Shown here in pieces: positions 1-6,230 of a stretch of 14,020 nucleotides of DNA. Origin of the DNA: an uncultured Clostridia bacterium. GTDB lineage: Bacteria > Bacillota > Clostridia > Christensenellales > Aristaeellaceae. The notes beneath the pieces were generated by a model that was not told the origin of the DNA, did not search any database, and saw nothing but the letters and a program-made list of their open reading frames with translations. Position 1 is the first letter of the stretch; every line of letters starts with the position of its first letter. The stretch is from positions 1 through 14,020 of the forward strand of contig CAKTXH010000063.1 of assembly GCA_934630975.1 (NCBI GenBank), given 5' to 3'. The translations under genes and the position numbers were made by a program.

Positions 1-107
1 TCCAGCGCGATGTTGATAATGCCGCTGCGCTCGGAGAACATGCCGCCCAGCGCAACCATCATCAGCACGACCGTATACAGCAGCGTATATTTCAGCAGCA
101 GAAACAT
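1..107 (-). CDS. ABC importer permease 2, N-terminal fragment (NupQ/YufQ-like)
   Basis: This is the first ~35 codons of a membrane permease; the rest lies beyond the window start. The ATG at 107-105 overlaps the TGA of the upstream permease (109-107) as TGATG, the usual sign of translational coupling. The visible protein starts with a hydrophobic helix (MFLLLKYTLLYTVVLMMVAL) followed by GGMFSERSGIINIAL, the hallmark N-terminus of the second permease in nucleoside/BmpA-type ABC importers (YufQ/NupQ family, BPD_transp_2). It would pair with the permease at 107-1246 and the double ATPase at 1262-2791. Family assignment rests on the FSERSG-I-NIAL motif and gene order; the exact substrate cannot be read. 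Confidence 0.85.
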   Translation of the reverse strand, partial: MFLLLKYTLLYTVVLMMVALGGMFSERSGIINIAL

Positions 108-1246
108 CAGTCGTCCCCTCCCTTCCCGACGGAGACCCGCTTGGCCTTGCCCGCCAGAAGCGCGCGGATCTTGTTCTTAAAGAGCAGCGAGAACGCGCAC
201 AGGTAGATAATCAGCGCGGTGATCACGTCGGCGATTTCCTTGCTGTAATACTGCGTGGAGAGCTTCGTGCCGCCCACGGTGATATACGAAATGAACAGCG
301 ATGAGAAGATCGTGCCAATCGGATTGGAGCAGGCCAGCAGCGCCGTGCTGATGCCGTTAAAGCCCATCGCAGGCAGCGCCGTGGAAACCTGCGGGTTCCA
401 CTCCGCGACGGTGGAGAGATAATACAGACCCGCGCCGACGCCCGCCAGCGCGCCGGAAATCATCATCGACAGGATGATGTTGCGCTTTTCGTTAATGCCC
501 GCGTAGCGCGCGGCGTTTTTGTTAAAGCCGCAGGCGCGCAGCTCATAGCCGAACGCCGTCTTGTTGAGGATGATGTACACGACAATCGCGAAGAAAATCG
601 CGATGAAAATCGCAATCGTGACGGATTGCAGCTTGCCGAACATCTCGCTCATGCCGCAGTTAGGAATCATCGCCTGAGGCGCGGCCTTGCGCAGGCTGTA
701 CGTCTTGGTGGAAGAAAGATCATACATCGGGCTTTTGCCCTTGCCATACATGATATCGTTGACCATATACAGGCCGATCCAGTTGAACATGATGGCGGTG
801 ATGACCTCGTTGATGTTCAGATACGCTTTGAAAATGCCCGGCAGCGCGCCCCATACCGCGCCAAAGAGCATCGCCGCCAGCAGGCACAGGTACCACGGCC
901 ATTGCAGCACGATGGCGCAGTACAGCGCGCCGAACGCGCCGAGCGTGTACTGCCCCGCCGCGCCGATATTAAACAGGCCGGTTTTAAACGCGAAGCCAAC
1001 CGAAAGACCCGTCATGATCAGCGGCGCGGCGTTGGCGAGCACCGTGCCCATGTTGCGTGGGCTCTTGAAGCCGCTTTGCAGAATGACGAGCAGACCGTCG
1101 CCGAAGGCGTGCTCCGCGTTGATGATGGCCAGCACCACAAGGCCCAGCAGCAGGCCGATCACGATGCAAATCAGCGAGGCCGCCACCGAAAGAAACGCTT
1201 CGGAGCCTGCCAGGCGGCTGCCCAGCTTGCCCTTTTTGTTTTCCAT
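107..1246 (-). CDS. ABC importer permease 1 (NupP/YufP-like, nucleoside type)
   Basis: This 379-residue integral membrane protein should form half of the channel of a nucleoside or purine-lipoprotein-type ABC importer in the cytoplasmic membrane. A short basic N-terminus is followed by a first hydrophobic helix at about 17-43. The motif GLFNIGAAGQ around residue 90 and the INEVITAIMFNWI segment around 145-157 are signatures of the BPD_transp_2 permeases that partner YufO-type ATPases; family members usually read NIGAEGQ, so one Glu is Ala here. A polar stretch around 165-205 fits an external loop. Its ATG at 1246-1244 follows a strong AGGAGG site, and the start lies 15 bp after the ATPase stop. 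The 3' end overlaps permease 2 by one base. The family is clear; the transported substrate is inferred only. Confidence 0.9.
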   Translation of the reverse strand: MENKKGKLGSRLAGSEAFLSVAASLICIVIGLLLGLVVLAIINAEHAFGDGLLVILQSGFKSPRNMGTVLANAAPLIMTGLSVGFAFKTGLFNIGAAGQYTLGAFGALYCAIVLQWPWYLCLLAAMLFGAVWGALPGIFKAYLNINEVITAIMFNWIGLYMVNDIMYGKGKSPMYDLSSTKTYSLRKAAPQAMIPNCGMSEMFGKLQSVTIAIFIAIFFAIVVYIILNKTAFGYELRACGFNKNAARYAGINEKRNIILSMMISGALAGVGAGLYYLSTVAEWNPQVSTALPAMGFNGISTALLACSNPIGTIFSSLFISYITVGGTKLSTQYYSKEIADVITALIIYLCAFSLLFKNKIRALLAGKAKRVSVGKGGDD

Positions 1247-1261
1247 TTGGCTTCCCTCCTA

Positions 1262-2791
1262 TCACACATTGCGCTGCGCGCCCGCCATGTAAAGCCCCAG
1301 CTCCTTGGCGGTCGTATAGCGCGGGTCCAGCTCGCCGACGATCGCGCCTTCGTACATCACCAGGATGCGATCCGGCACTTCCAGCACCTCGTCCAGCTCC
1401 AGCGAGACGAGCAGAACCGCTTTGCCCGCGTCGCGCTGCTTGAGCAGCGCCTTGCGGATGTACTCGATTGCACCGACGTCCAGGCCGCGCGTCGGCTGCA
1501 CGGCGATGAGCAGGTCGCTGCTCAAATCCACCTCGCGGGCGATAATCGCCTTCTGCTGGTTGCCGCCGGACATGCTGCGCGCCTTCGTCACCGCGCCCTG
1601 ACCGCTGCGCACATCGTAACGGTCAATCAGCTCATCGGCATATTTGCGGATTTCGCCGAATTGCAGGAAGCCCCTGCGCTCGAATTCCGGGTGGAAATAG
1701 CGCTTGAGCACGAGGTTGTTTTCCAGCGAATAATCCAGAACGAGGCCGTGCTTGTGGCGATCCTCCGGGATATGGCTCAGGCCCGCCTCGTTGCGCTTGC
1801 GGATGGACATGTGCGTGATATCCTGATTGTTGAGGAAAATCTTACCGCTGTCCGGCTTGAGCAGGCCGGTCAGCGCATAGACCAGCTCGCTCTGGCCGTT
1901 GCCGTCGATGCCCGCGATGCAGACGATTTCGCCGCGGTGCACGTTGAAGGAGACGTTGTTGACCACCGGCTTGCCGTGCTTCTTGCTCTTGACGGTCAGG
2001 TTCTGCACCGTCAGCACGCTTTCGCCCGGCTTGAGCGGCGTTTTTTCCATGACCAGCTGCACTTTGCGGCCCACCATCATTTCGCTCAGCTCTTCCTTGC
2101 TGGTGGTCGCCACATCGACCGTGCCGACGTATTTGCCCTTACGCAGCACGGTGCAGCGGTCGGCCACGGCCTTGATTTCGTCGAGCTTATGGGTGATGAA
2201 GAGAATGGATTTGCCCTCCTTGGTCAGCTCCTTCATGATCTTCATCAGCTCTTCGATTTCCTGCGGCGTGAGCACGGCGGTCGGTTCGTCAAAAATGAGC
2301 ACCTCGTTATCGCGGTACAGCATTTTCAGGATTTCGGTGCGCTGCTGCATGCCCACGGTGATATCCTCGACCATCGCGTCGGGATCGACCTTGAGGCCGT
2401 AGCGCTCACTGAGTTCCATCACCTTTTTGCGTGCCTGCGCCTTTTGCAGAAAGCCGAAAGGCGTTGTCGTCGGCTCTACGCCGAGGATGATGTTATCCAG
2501 CACCGAAAAGACGTCTACGAGCTTAAAATGCTGGTGCACCATGCCGATGCCCAGCGCGTTCGCGTCGTTGGGGTCTTTGATATGGACGACCTCTCCATTT
2601 TTGCGGATTTCGCCCTTCTCCGGCTGATACATACCGAAGAGCACGCTCATCAGGGTGGATTTGCCTGCGCCGTTTTCGCCCAGCAGCGCGTGGATTTCGC
2701 CCTTTTTGAGTTGCAGGGTGATATCGTCGTTAGCGATAATCCCCGGGAACTCCTTGGTAATATGCAGCATCTCAATGATATACTCGCTCAA
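1262..2791 (-). CDS. ABC importer ATPase with two nucleotide-binding domains (NupO/YufO-like)
   Basis: A 509-residue cytoplasmic ATPase energising the two downstream permeases. NBD1 has Walker A GENGAGKST (38-46), Q-loop Gln87, a relaxed signature TVGMQQ (145-150), Walker B LIFDE (165-169) and H-loop His201. NBD2 has a degenerate Walker A (GIDGNGQSE, 294-302), signature SGGNQQK (408-414) and AVQP in place of DEP near 429-432, as is normal for the second half of sugar/nucleoside double ATPases. I start it at TTG 2791-2789: AAGGAG at 2805-2800 sits 8 nt upstream, the resulting N-terminus LSEYIIEMLHI aligns with family starts, and an upstream TTG at 2857 falls inside the promoter -35 box. It is the first gene of the operon. 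No substrate-binding lipoprotein gene precedes it, although one often does in this family. Confidence 0.92.
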   Translation of the reverse strand: MSEYIIEMLHITKEFPGIIANDDITLQLKKGEIHALLGENGAGKSTLMSVLFGMYQPEKGEIRKNGEVVHIKDPNDANALGIGMVHQHFKLVDVFSVLDNIILGVEPTTTPFGFLQKAQARKKVMELSERYGLKVDPDAMVEDITVGMQQRTEILKMLYRDNEVLIFDEPTAVLTPQEIEELMKIMKELTKEGKSILFITHKLDEIKAVADRCTVLRKGKYVGTVDVATTSKEELSEMMVGRKVQLVMEKTPLKPGESVLTVQNLTVKSKKHGKPVVNNVSFNVHRGEIVCIAGIDGNGQSELVYALTGLLKPDSGKIFLNNQDITHMSIRKRNEAGLSHIPEDRHKHGLVLDYSLENNLVLKRYFHPEFERRGFLQFGEIRKYADELIDRYDVRSGQGAVTKARSMSGGNQQKAIIAREVDLSSDLLIAVQPTRGLDVGAIEYIRKALLKQRDAGKAVLLVSLELDEVLEVPDRILVMYEGAIVGELDPRYTTAKELGLYMAGAQRNV

Positions 2792-2828
2792 AGCAATCGC
2801 TCCTTTTTGCGAATTCTGTATAGATTTT

Positions 2829-2857
2829 ATTATACCGTATTTGATGCGGATTTGCAA
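2829..2857 (-). promoter_or_regulatory. Sigma-A promoter of the ABC importer operon
   Basis: Read on the minus strand: -35 TTGCAA (2857-2852), 17 bp spacer, -10 TATAAT (2834-2829). Transcription would begin near 2822, giving a leader of about 30 nt to the TTG start of the ATPase. That is too short for a riboswitch. The position also rules out the longer reading of the ATPase. Confidence 0.8.
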
Positions 2858-2907
2858 AAGCTTTTTGCGGATTTCGCGAAGATTGCCGCACGGTCAGTTT
2901 TTCATGC

Positions 2908-2944
2908 AAAAAACGGGCGGGGAGACGTTGCGCCTCTCCGCCCG
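2908..2944 (-). terminator. Rho-independent terminator of the secreted VOC gene
   Basis: On the minus strand a GC-rich stem (outer arms 2944-2938 and 2920-2914, CGGGCGG/CCGCCCG, extended inward after one mismatch) is followed by six T (2913-2908). It begins 13 bp after the stop of the gene at 2958-4274 and separates it from the importer operon. Confidence 0.9.
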
Positions 2945-2957
2945 AGTATTGCCCTGT

Positions 2958-4274
2958 TTACTTCACCTGATAGAACTGATAGAGCGTGCCGTTCACGCCG
3001 CTGACCAGCACCGTGTCGATTTCGCCGACGGACTCGAGGGTCATGGTCGTGCGCTCGCTGGCGGTCTTGTAGCCGTAAGCCTCGCAGCGCGCCAGCAGCT
3101 TATCCAGATCCTTCGTCTCAAACGCCTGCGCGAAGATACCGCCGTTGCCCGGGACGGAGCCGCCCTGCTCGGTCATGGACACGCCCGGCTCGGAGTAATC
3201 CAGGATCTCGATCAGCGTGCTCTGGCCGTTGGCGTAGGAGCCGTAGAAATAGCCCATGCGGACGGTGATATCCGTGCCCTCGATGCCCAGCACGCGATCG
3301 ACGAGGCCCTTCTCCACCGGCGCGTCGTAAACCAGATCCATGCCCATCACGTTGGTGTACCAATCCACGGCGGAAGCCATGTCGTCCACGACGAGCACCG
3401 CGTCCACCATGTTGTAGAACTTGGTATCGAACTCCTGCGTCGTCTTGAGGATCATCGTCGTCGGCACGCCGTCCGGGCCGTAAGCGACGCACTCGGCGAC
3501 GGCGTTGCCGCTCCAGGAGGTCGTGTAGTTGAACGGCTCGCACTCGAAGCTGTAACCCGCGCCGGTCAGCTCCTCATACATCGCGTCGATATCGTTGCAG
3601 CGCCAGGCCACGTCGAAGTAGCCGTAATCCCACGCGTGGAAGCCCTCGCGGGTGGTCTTACCGGTCTTCTCGGCGAACTCGATGAGCATGAGCTTGGTGG
3701 AGTTCACGTTGTTCATGACCATCACATACTTGGCCTCGCCCTCTTGGCCGTAGAGCGCCTTGACGGAAGCCGCATCCAGCGTGCCCTCCGCGACGACGTT
3801 CAGCTCCATGTGGGAGACGAAGAAATCCTTGCTCTTTTCCAAATCGCTCGTGCCAATGACAATCAGGTCAATGCCGGAAAGCTTTTCGGCGTTGTAAGCA
3901 AAGCAGTCATCCAAAGCAATCACCGCATCCCCGTCTTCCAGCGTGTACGCCACGACCGGCTGGCCGTCCAGCGTCGCGGTCGTCTCCGCCTTGACCTCGG
4001 CGAGCTTGTCGCCGGCCGTCGCGGGCGCGCCCTCGGCGGTGATCTCCGCGTCGCTGACTGTGATCTTCAGCGCGTCTCCGTTCTCCACCTCAAAGCCGTA
4101 CTCGCTCAGCGCGCTGACGGGGATCACCGTCTTGCCCTCGCAGGTATAGGTCGCCACCGGCTTGCCGCGCAGCCACGCCGTTTCGCCCGTCGCGACAGGC
4201 GCTTCCGCCATCGCCGCGGCAGCTGCGCAGAGCAGCGCCGCAGACGTCAGAGTGAAAAGCATCTTCTTCTTCAT
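2958..4274 (-). CDS. Secreted protein with stalk-like repeats and two VOC (glyoxalase-fold) domains
   Basis: 438 residues. The N-terminus MKKKMLFTLTSAALLC... is a signal peptide with a likely type I cleavage after AMA (about 23); the Cys16 context (ALLC) is not a good lipobox. Residues 36-65 and 102-130 are two related repeats (L-x-G-x-P-V-x-x-Y-T...VI), resembling the small strand repeats of copper-amine-oxidase-N/stalk domains. Two VOC-like domains follow, about 134-280 (GIDLIVIGTSDLEKSKDFF) and 288-438 (MVDAVLVVDDMASAVDWYTNVMGM). The His that opens many metal-dependent glyoxalases and the Glu near each domain end are not evident (the last strand reads GTLYQFYQ), so a binding role is as likely as catalysis. 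The start at ATG 4274 follows GGAAGGAAA; 38 codons of open frame upstream cross the promoter. Substrate unknown. It is divergent from lysR. Confidence 0.8.
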   Translation of the reverse strand: MKKKMLFTLTSAALLCAAAAAMAEAPVATGETAWLRGKPVATYTCEGKTVIPVSALSEYGFEVENGDALKITVSDAEITAEGAPATAGDKLAEVKAETTATLDGQPVVAYTLEDGDAVIALDDCFAYNAEKLSGIDLIVIGTSDLEKSKDFFVSHMELNVVAEGTLDAASVKALYGQEGEAKYVMVMNNVNSTKLMLIEFAEKTGKTTREGFHAWDYGYFDVAWRCNDIDAMYEELTGAGYSFECEPFNYTTSWSGNAVAECVAYGPDGVPTTMILKTTQEFDTKFYNMVDAVLVVDDMASAVDWYTNVMGMDLVYDAPVEKGLVDRVLGIEGTDITVRMGYFYGSYANGQSTLIEILDYSEPGVSMTEQGGSVPGNGGIFAQAFETKDLDKLLARCEAYGYKTASERTTMTLESVGEIDTVLVSGVNGTLYQFYQVK

Positions 4275-4338
4275 GGAAATTTTCCTTCCTTTCGTTTCCC
4301 GGGGCGCTTCCCTCGTTTCCCCGCCCCGCTTTGCCTCT

Positions 4339-4367
4339 ATTATGGGCGCTCGATAGTTTTTTGTCAA
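4339..4367 (-). promoter_or_regulatory. Sigma-A promoter of the secreted VOC gene
   Basis: Minus strand: -35 TTGACA (4367-4362), 17 bp spacer, -10 CATAAT (4344-4339). The predicted start is near 4332, with a leader of about 58 nt. This supports the ATG at 4274 over a start at 4388, which lies upstream of the promoter. Confidence 0.85.
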
Positions 4368-4401
4368 ATTTTGTTTTTTATTCGTCATGATAAGAAAGTT
4401 C

Positions 4402-4421
4402 TATTCGAAGAATTTCGATTA
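4402..4421. promoter_or_regulatory. Imperfect dyad, candidate LysR operator
   Basis: TATTCGAAGAATTTCGATTA is a 20 bp dyad: arms TCGAA/TTCGA (4405-4409 and 4414-4418) separated by 4 bp, plus matching outer TA pairs. It is close to, but not exactly, the LysR T-N11-A form (here T-N12-A). The centre is about 80 bp upstream of the predicted VOC-gene start and about 60 bp upstream of the lysR start, suitable for divergent control. Confidence 0.45.
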
Positions 4422-4435
4422 TTTGTGAGAAGTCC

Positions 4436-4464
4436 TTCATTTTATCGTCAACTTATGTTAGAAT
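4436..4464 (+). promoter_or_regulatory. Probable lysR promoter
   Basis: Plus strand: -35 TTCATT (4436-4441, weak), 17 bp spacer, -10 TAGAAT (4459-4464). Initiation near 4471 gives a leader of about 58 nt to the TTG start. A weak -35 is common for an autoregulated LysR gene. Confidence 0.5.
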
Positions 4465-4528
4465 AAAGAGTATCGCTTTGCGCCGTTCGTCCGGCCTTTC
4501 AAAGCCTTTCGGGAAGGATGCATGCCCC

Positions 4529-5416
4529 TTGAATGAAAAACAGATCGAGTGCTTTCTGACGGTTTCCAAATACCAGAGCTTTTCCCGCGCCGCGCAGGCG
4601 CTTTTCATGACGCAGCCCACCGTGACCCACCAGATCGCCGCGCTCGAGGAGGAGCTGGGCTTCCCGCTGTTCGTCCGCGGCTATCGCGCGATTTCGCTCA
4701 CCCCCGCCGGGCAGCGCTTCGAGGAGCGCATGCGCCCCATCGTCGAGCAGCTGCAAGACATCGTATCGGAATGCAAAAAAATTGCCCAGGATGAGGACGT
4801 CTGCCTCACGCTGGGCCACTATTTTCCCGAAGGCGACTGGATGTTTTACCACGCCATCTACGCCTTTTCCACGCTCTATCCGGCGTTCCACATCGACACG
4901 CATCTGCCGCCTTCCACCGAGCTGGTGGATCGCCTGCTCGCCCGGCAGCTTGACGCCATCGTCGCGCCGCGCCAGCTCATCTCCGCGCAGGACGAGCTTC
5001 AGCAGACGACGCTGTTTTCCAACCCGGAATACTGCGTGATGTCGCGCAGTCATCCGCTGGCCGCCCGCGAAAGCCTGACGCTGAGCGACCTGCAAAACAC
5101 GCTCTGCCTACTGGGCAACGACGATCCCTTCAAAATCAAAACCTGGCACGAAACGCAGATCCGCGCCCAGCGCTCGCAGTTCAGCAGCCGCAACGGGCGG
5201 ACAATGCGCGAAATCATCACCAACCTGCGCTCCCAGCCGTGCGTGATGCTCTCGCTCTACCCGATGCTCTTCATCGCGGATGATCTGGTGCGCGTTCCGT
5301 TTGCCGACGGGCCGCAGGTGCAGACCGACCTCGCCTGGCGCGCGGACAACGCCAAGGCCGCGCTCGAGCGGCTGGTGGAATACCTGCCCCGGTATTACGC
5401 CGAGGGCATCAGTTGA
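4529..5416 (+). CDS. LysR-family transcriptional regulator
   Basis: A 295-residue DNA-binding regulator of normal LysR length. The N-terminal winged helix-turn-helix covers about 3-62 (F-L-T-V-S...SFSRAAQALFMTQPTVTHQIAALEEELGFPLFVR...LTPAG, all classic positions). A linker helix runs to about 88, and the remainder is a periplasmic-binding-protein-like effector domain. I choose TTG 4529 because it yields LNEKQIECF, the usual LysR N-terminus, with AAGGA 10 nt upstream; nearby ATGs at 4518, 4522 and 4533 are out of frame, and an in-frame TTG at 4478 lies almost at the predicted transcript start. It is divergent from the secreted VOC gene, which is its likeliest target alongside itself. The effector cannot be inferred. 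Its stop overlaps the end of merR on the other strand by 8 bp. Confidence 0.92.
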   Translation: MNEKQIECFLTVSKYQSFSRAAQALFMTQPTVTHQIAALEEELGFPLFVRGYRAISLTPAGQRFEERMRPIVEQLQDIVSECKKIAQDEDVCLTLGHYFPEGDWMFYHAIYAFSTLYPAFHIDTHLPPSTELVDRLLARQLDAIVAPRQLISAQDELQQTTLFSNPEYCVMSRSHPLAARESLTLSDLQNTLCLLGNDDPFKIKTWHETQIRAQRSQFSSRNGRTMREIITNLRSQPCVMLSLYPMLFIADDLVRVPFADGPQVQTDLAWRADNAKAALERLVEYLPRYYAEGIS

Positions 5417-5861
5417 TATCTTTGGCCAGCGGCACATTGCGCAGGCGGTTGACCGCGCTTTGATATTCCTCCGGCACGCAGCGCGGAACCGCCCGGGTCG
5501 AGCCTTTCTCCTTCGCCTGCTCATAATACCAGCACTTGTAATTGAGCGTATCGAGCGTCTCCTGCATCTGCGCCATTTGATCCAGCAGCCGTTCGCGCTG
5601 AGCGTAAAACATTTGCAGCCGGTCGTCGATGGTCGAATCGCCCTGCATGGCCAGCAGGATATACTGGCGGATATCGCGGATGGACATACCCGCCTTTTTC
5701 AGGCAGCCGATCAGCCGCAGCCACTCGTAATCCGAATCCTTGAACACGCGGATGCCGCCGGAAGAGCGTTCCACAAACGGAAGCAGCCCTTCCTTATCAT
5801 AATAGCGAAGCGTTGAGGCGGGCACATTGAGCAGCCGCGCCATTTCACCGACGGTATACAT
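5409..5861 (-). CDS. MerR-family regulator, AdhR/YyaN-like
   Basis: 150 residues. The N-terminal MerR helix-turn-helix is clear: MYTVGEMARLLNVPASTL, then RYYDKEGLLP and the wing (about 1-40). A long dimerisation helix follows (about 76-115), ending in LNYKCWYYE, a tail typical of the AdhR/YyaN branch. Cys53 in IGCLKKAGMS is in the place of the thiol sensor Cys described for Bacillus AdhR, which responds to aldehydes; Cys110 and Cys128 are also present. Role by analogy: sensing carbonyl or electrophile stress. The start at ATG 5861 has AAGGAG 6-7 nt upstream; a longer reading to 5945 would begin within the promoter and operator. A matching operator lies just upstream (5904-5921), so autoregulation is likely. 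No aldo/keto reductase, dehydrogenase or other usual target is adjacent. Confidence 0.88.
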   Translation of the reverse strand: MYTVGEMARLLNVPASTLRYYDKEGLLPFVERSSGGIRVFKDSDYEWLRLIGCLKKAGMSIRDIRQYILLAMQGDSTIDDRLQMFYAQRERLLDQMAQMQETLDTLNYKCWYYEQAKEKGSTRAVPRCVPEEYQSAVNRLRNVPLAKDIN

Positions 5862-5899
5862 CTTTTTCTCCTTCTTTGCCACTTTTTTGCAAAAAGTCC

Positions 5900-5930
5900 T
5901 TGACTTAAAGCCAGCTTTAACTTGTATGAT
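5900..5930 (+). promoter_or_regulatory. MerR-type promoter with 19 bp spacer and AdhR-like operator, facing away from merR
   Basis: Plus strand: -35 TTGACT (5900-5905), a 19 bp spacer, -10 TATGAT (5925-5930). The overlong spacer is the hallmark of promoters that MerR proteins activate by DNA distortion. Within it lies CTTAAAG-CCAG-CTTTAAC (5904-5921), which differs by one base from the CTTAAAG-N4-CTTTAAG operator I recall for AdhR. Transcription would start near 5937 and run towards the antisense side of tRNA-Asn. No credible reading frame follows. The same operator sits just downstream of the predicted merR start, so it could also serve autorepression. Confidence 0.75.
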
Positions 5931-5933
5931 ATG

Positions 5934-5962
5934 AGTATAGCGCATACGGCTTCATCCGTCAA
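5934..5962 (-). promoter_or_regulatory. Sigma-A promoter of merR
   Basis: Minus strand: -35 TTGACG (5962-5957), 17 bp spacer, -10 TATACT (5939-5934). The start would be near 5927, with a leader of about 65 nt. The AdhR-like operator would cover roughly +6 to +23 of this transcript. Confidence 0.8.
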
Positions 5963-5986
5963 CGCCTATTTAATTGGAGATAAAAG

Positions 5987-6013
5987 AAAAACGCCTGATT
6001 TCGCAATCAGGCG
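5987..6013 (-). terminator. Terminator of tRNA-Asn
   Basis: On the minus strand a perfect 9 bp stem (CGCCTGATT against AATCAGGCG, tetraloop GCGA) is followed by five T (5991-5987). It begins 6-7 nt after the tRNA CCA end. On the plus strand the same hairpin is followed only by CGTTTC and could act as a weak stop for the opposing orphan promoter. Confidence 0.88.
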
Positions 6014-6019
6014 CGTTTC

Positions 6020-6094
<75 letters not shown>

Positions 6095-6118
6095 ATATCT
6101 GTTTCAAAGAACGAGATG

Positions 6119-6147
6119 ATTATACCGCCGCCCGGCGAATCTGTCAA
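6119..6147 (-). promoter_or_regulatory. Consensus promoter of tRNA-Asn
   Basis: Minus strand: TTGACA (6147-6142), 17 bp spacer, TATAAT (6124-6119), a perfect match at both hexamers. Transcription would begin near 6112, about 18 nt before the mature tRNA end. Strong expression is expected. Confidence 0.92.
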
Positions 6148-6190
6148 CCCCTTTTTTACAATTTTTTCAGAGGTTTGCGTTGGAGCGCCG

Positions 6191-6220
6191 AAAAGACTGT
6201 CCGATTTTCGCCGAACAGCC
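6191..6220 (-). terminator. Terminator of the XRE/ABC exporter operon
   Basis: On the minus strand GGCTGT (6220-6215) pairs with ACAGTC (6200-6195), extended by about four further pairs including wobbles, with an AAAA-rich loop and TTTT (6194-6191) after it. It lies 11 bp beyond the exporter stop codon and upstream of the tRNA promoter. Confidence 0.72.
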
Positions 6221-6230
6221 TTCTTTTGTT

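Noticed and set aside
2811..2905. A possible riboswitch before the importer operon
   Set aside because: The predicted transcript leader is only about 30 nt and no conserved folded element is visible.
626..3004. A 792-codon open frame on the plus strand
   Set aside because: It is antisense to the importer operon, has no ribosome site or recognisable domain, and is rich in Arg/His/Ala/Gln as expected from the complement of GC-rich codons. It is a shadow of the real genes.
2655..4466. A 603-codon open frame on the plus strand
   Set aside because: It is antisense to the secreted VOC gene, with the same shadow composition, and runs through a terminator and a promoter of the other strand.
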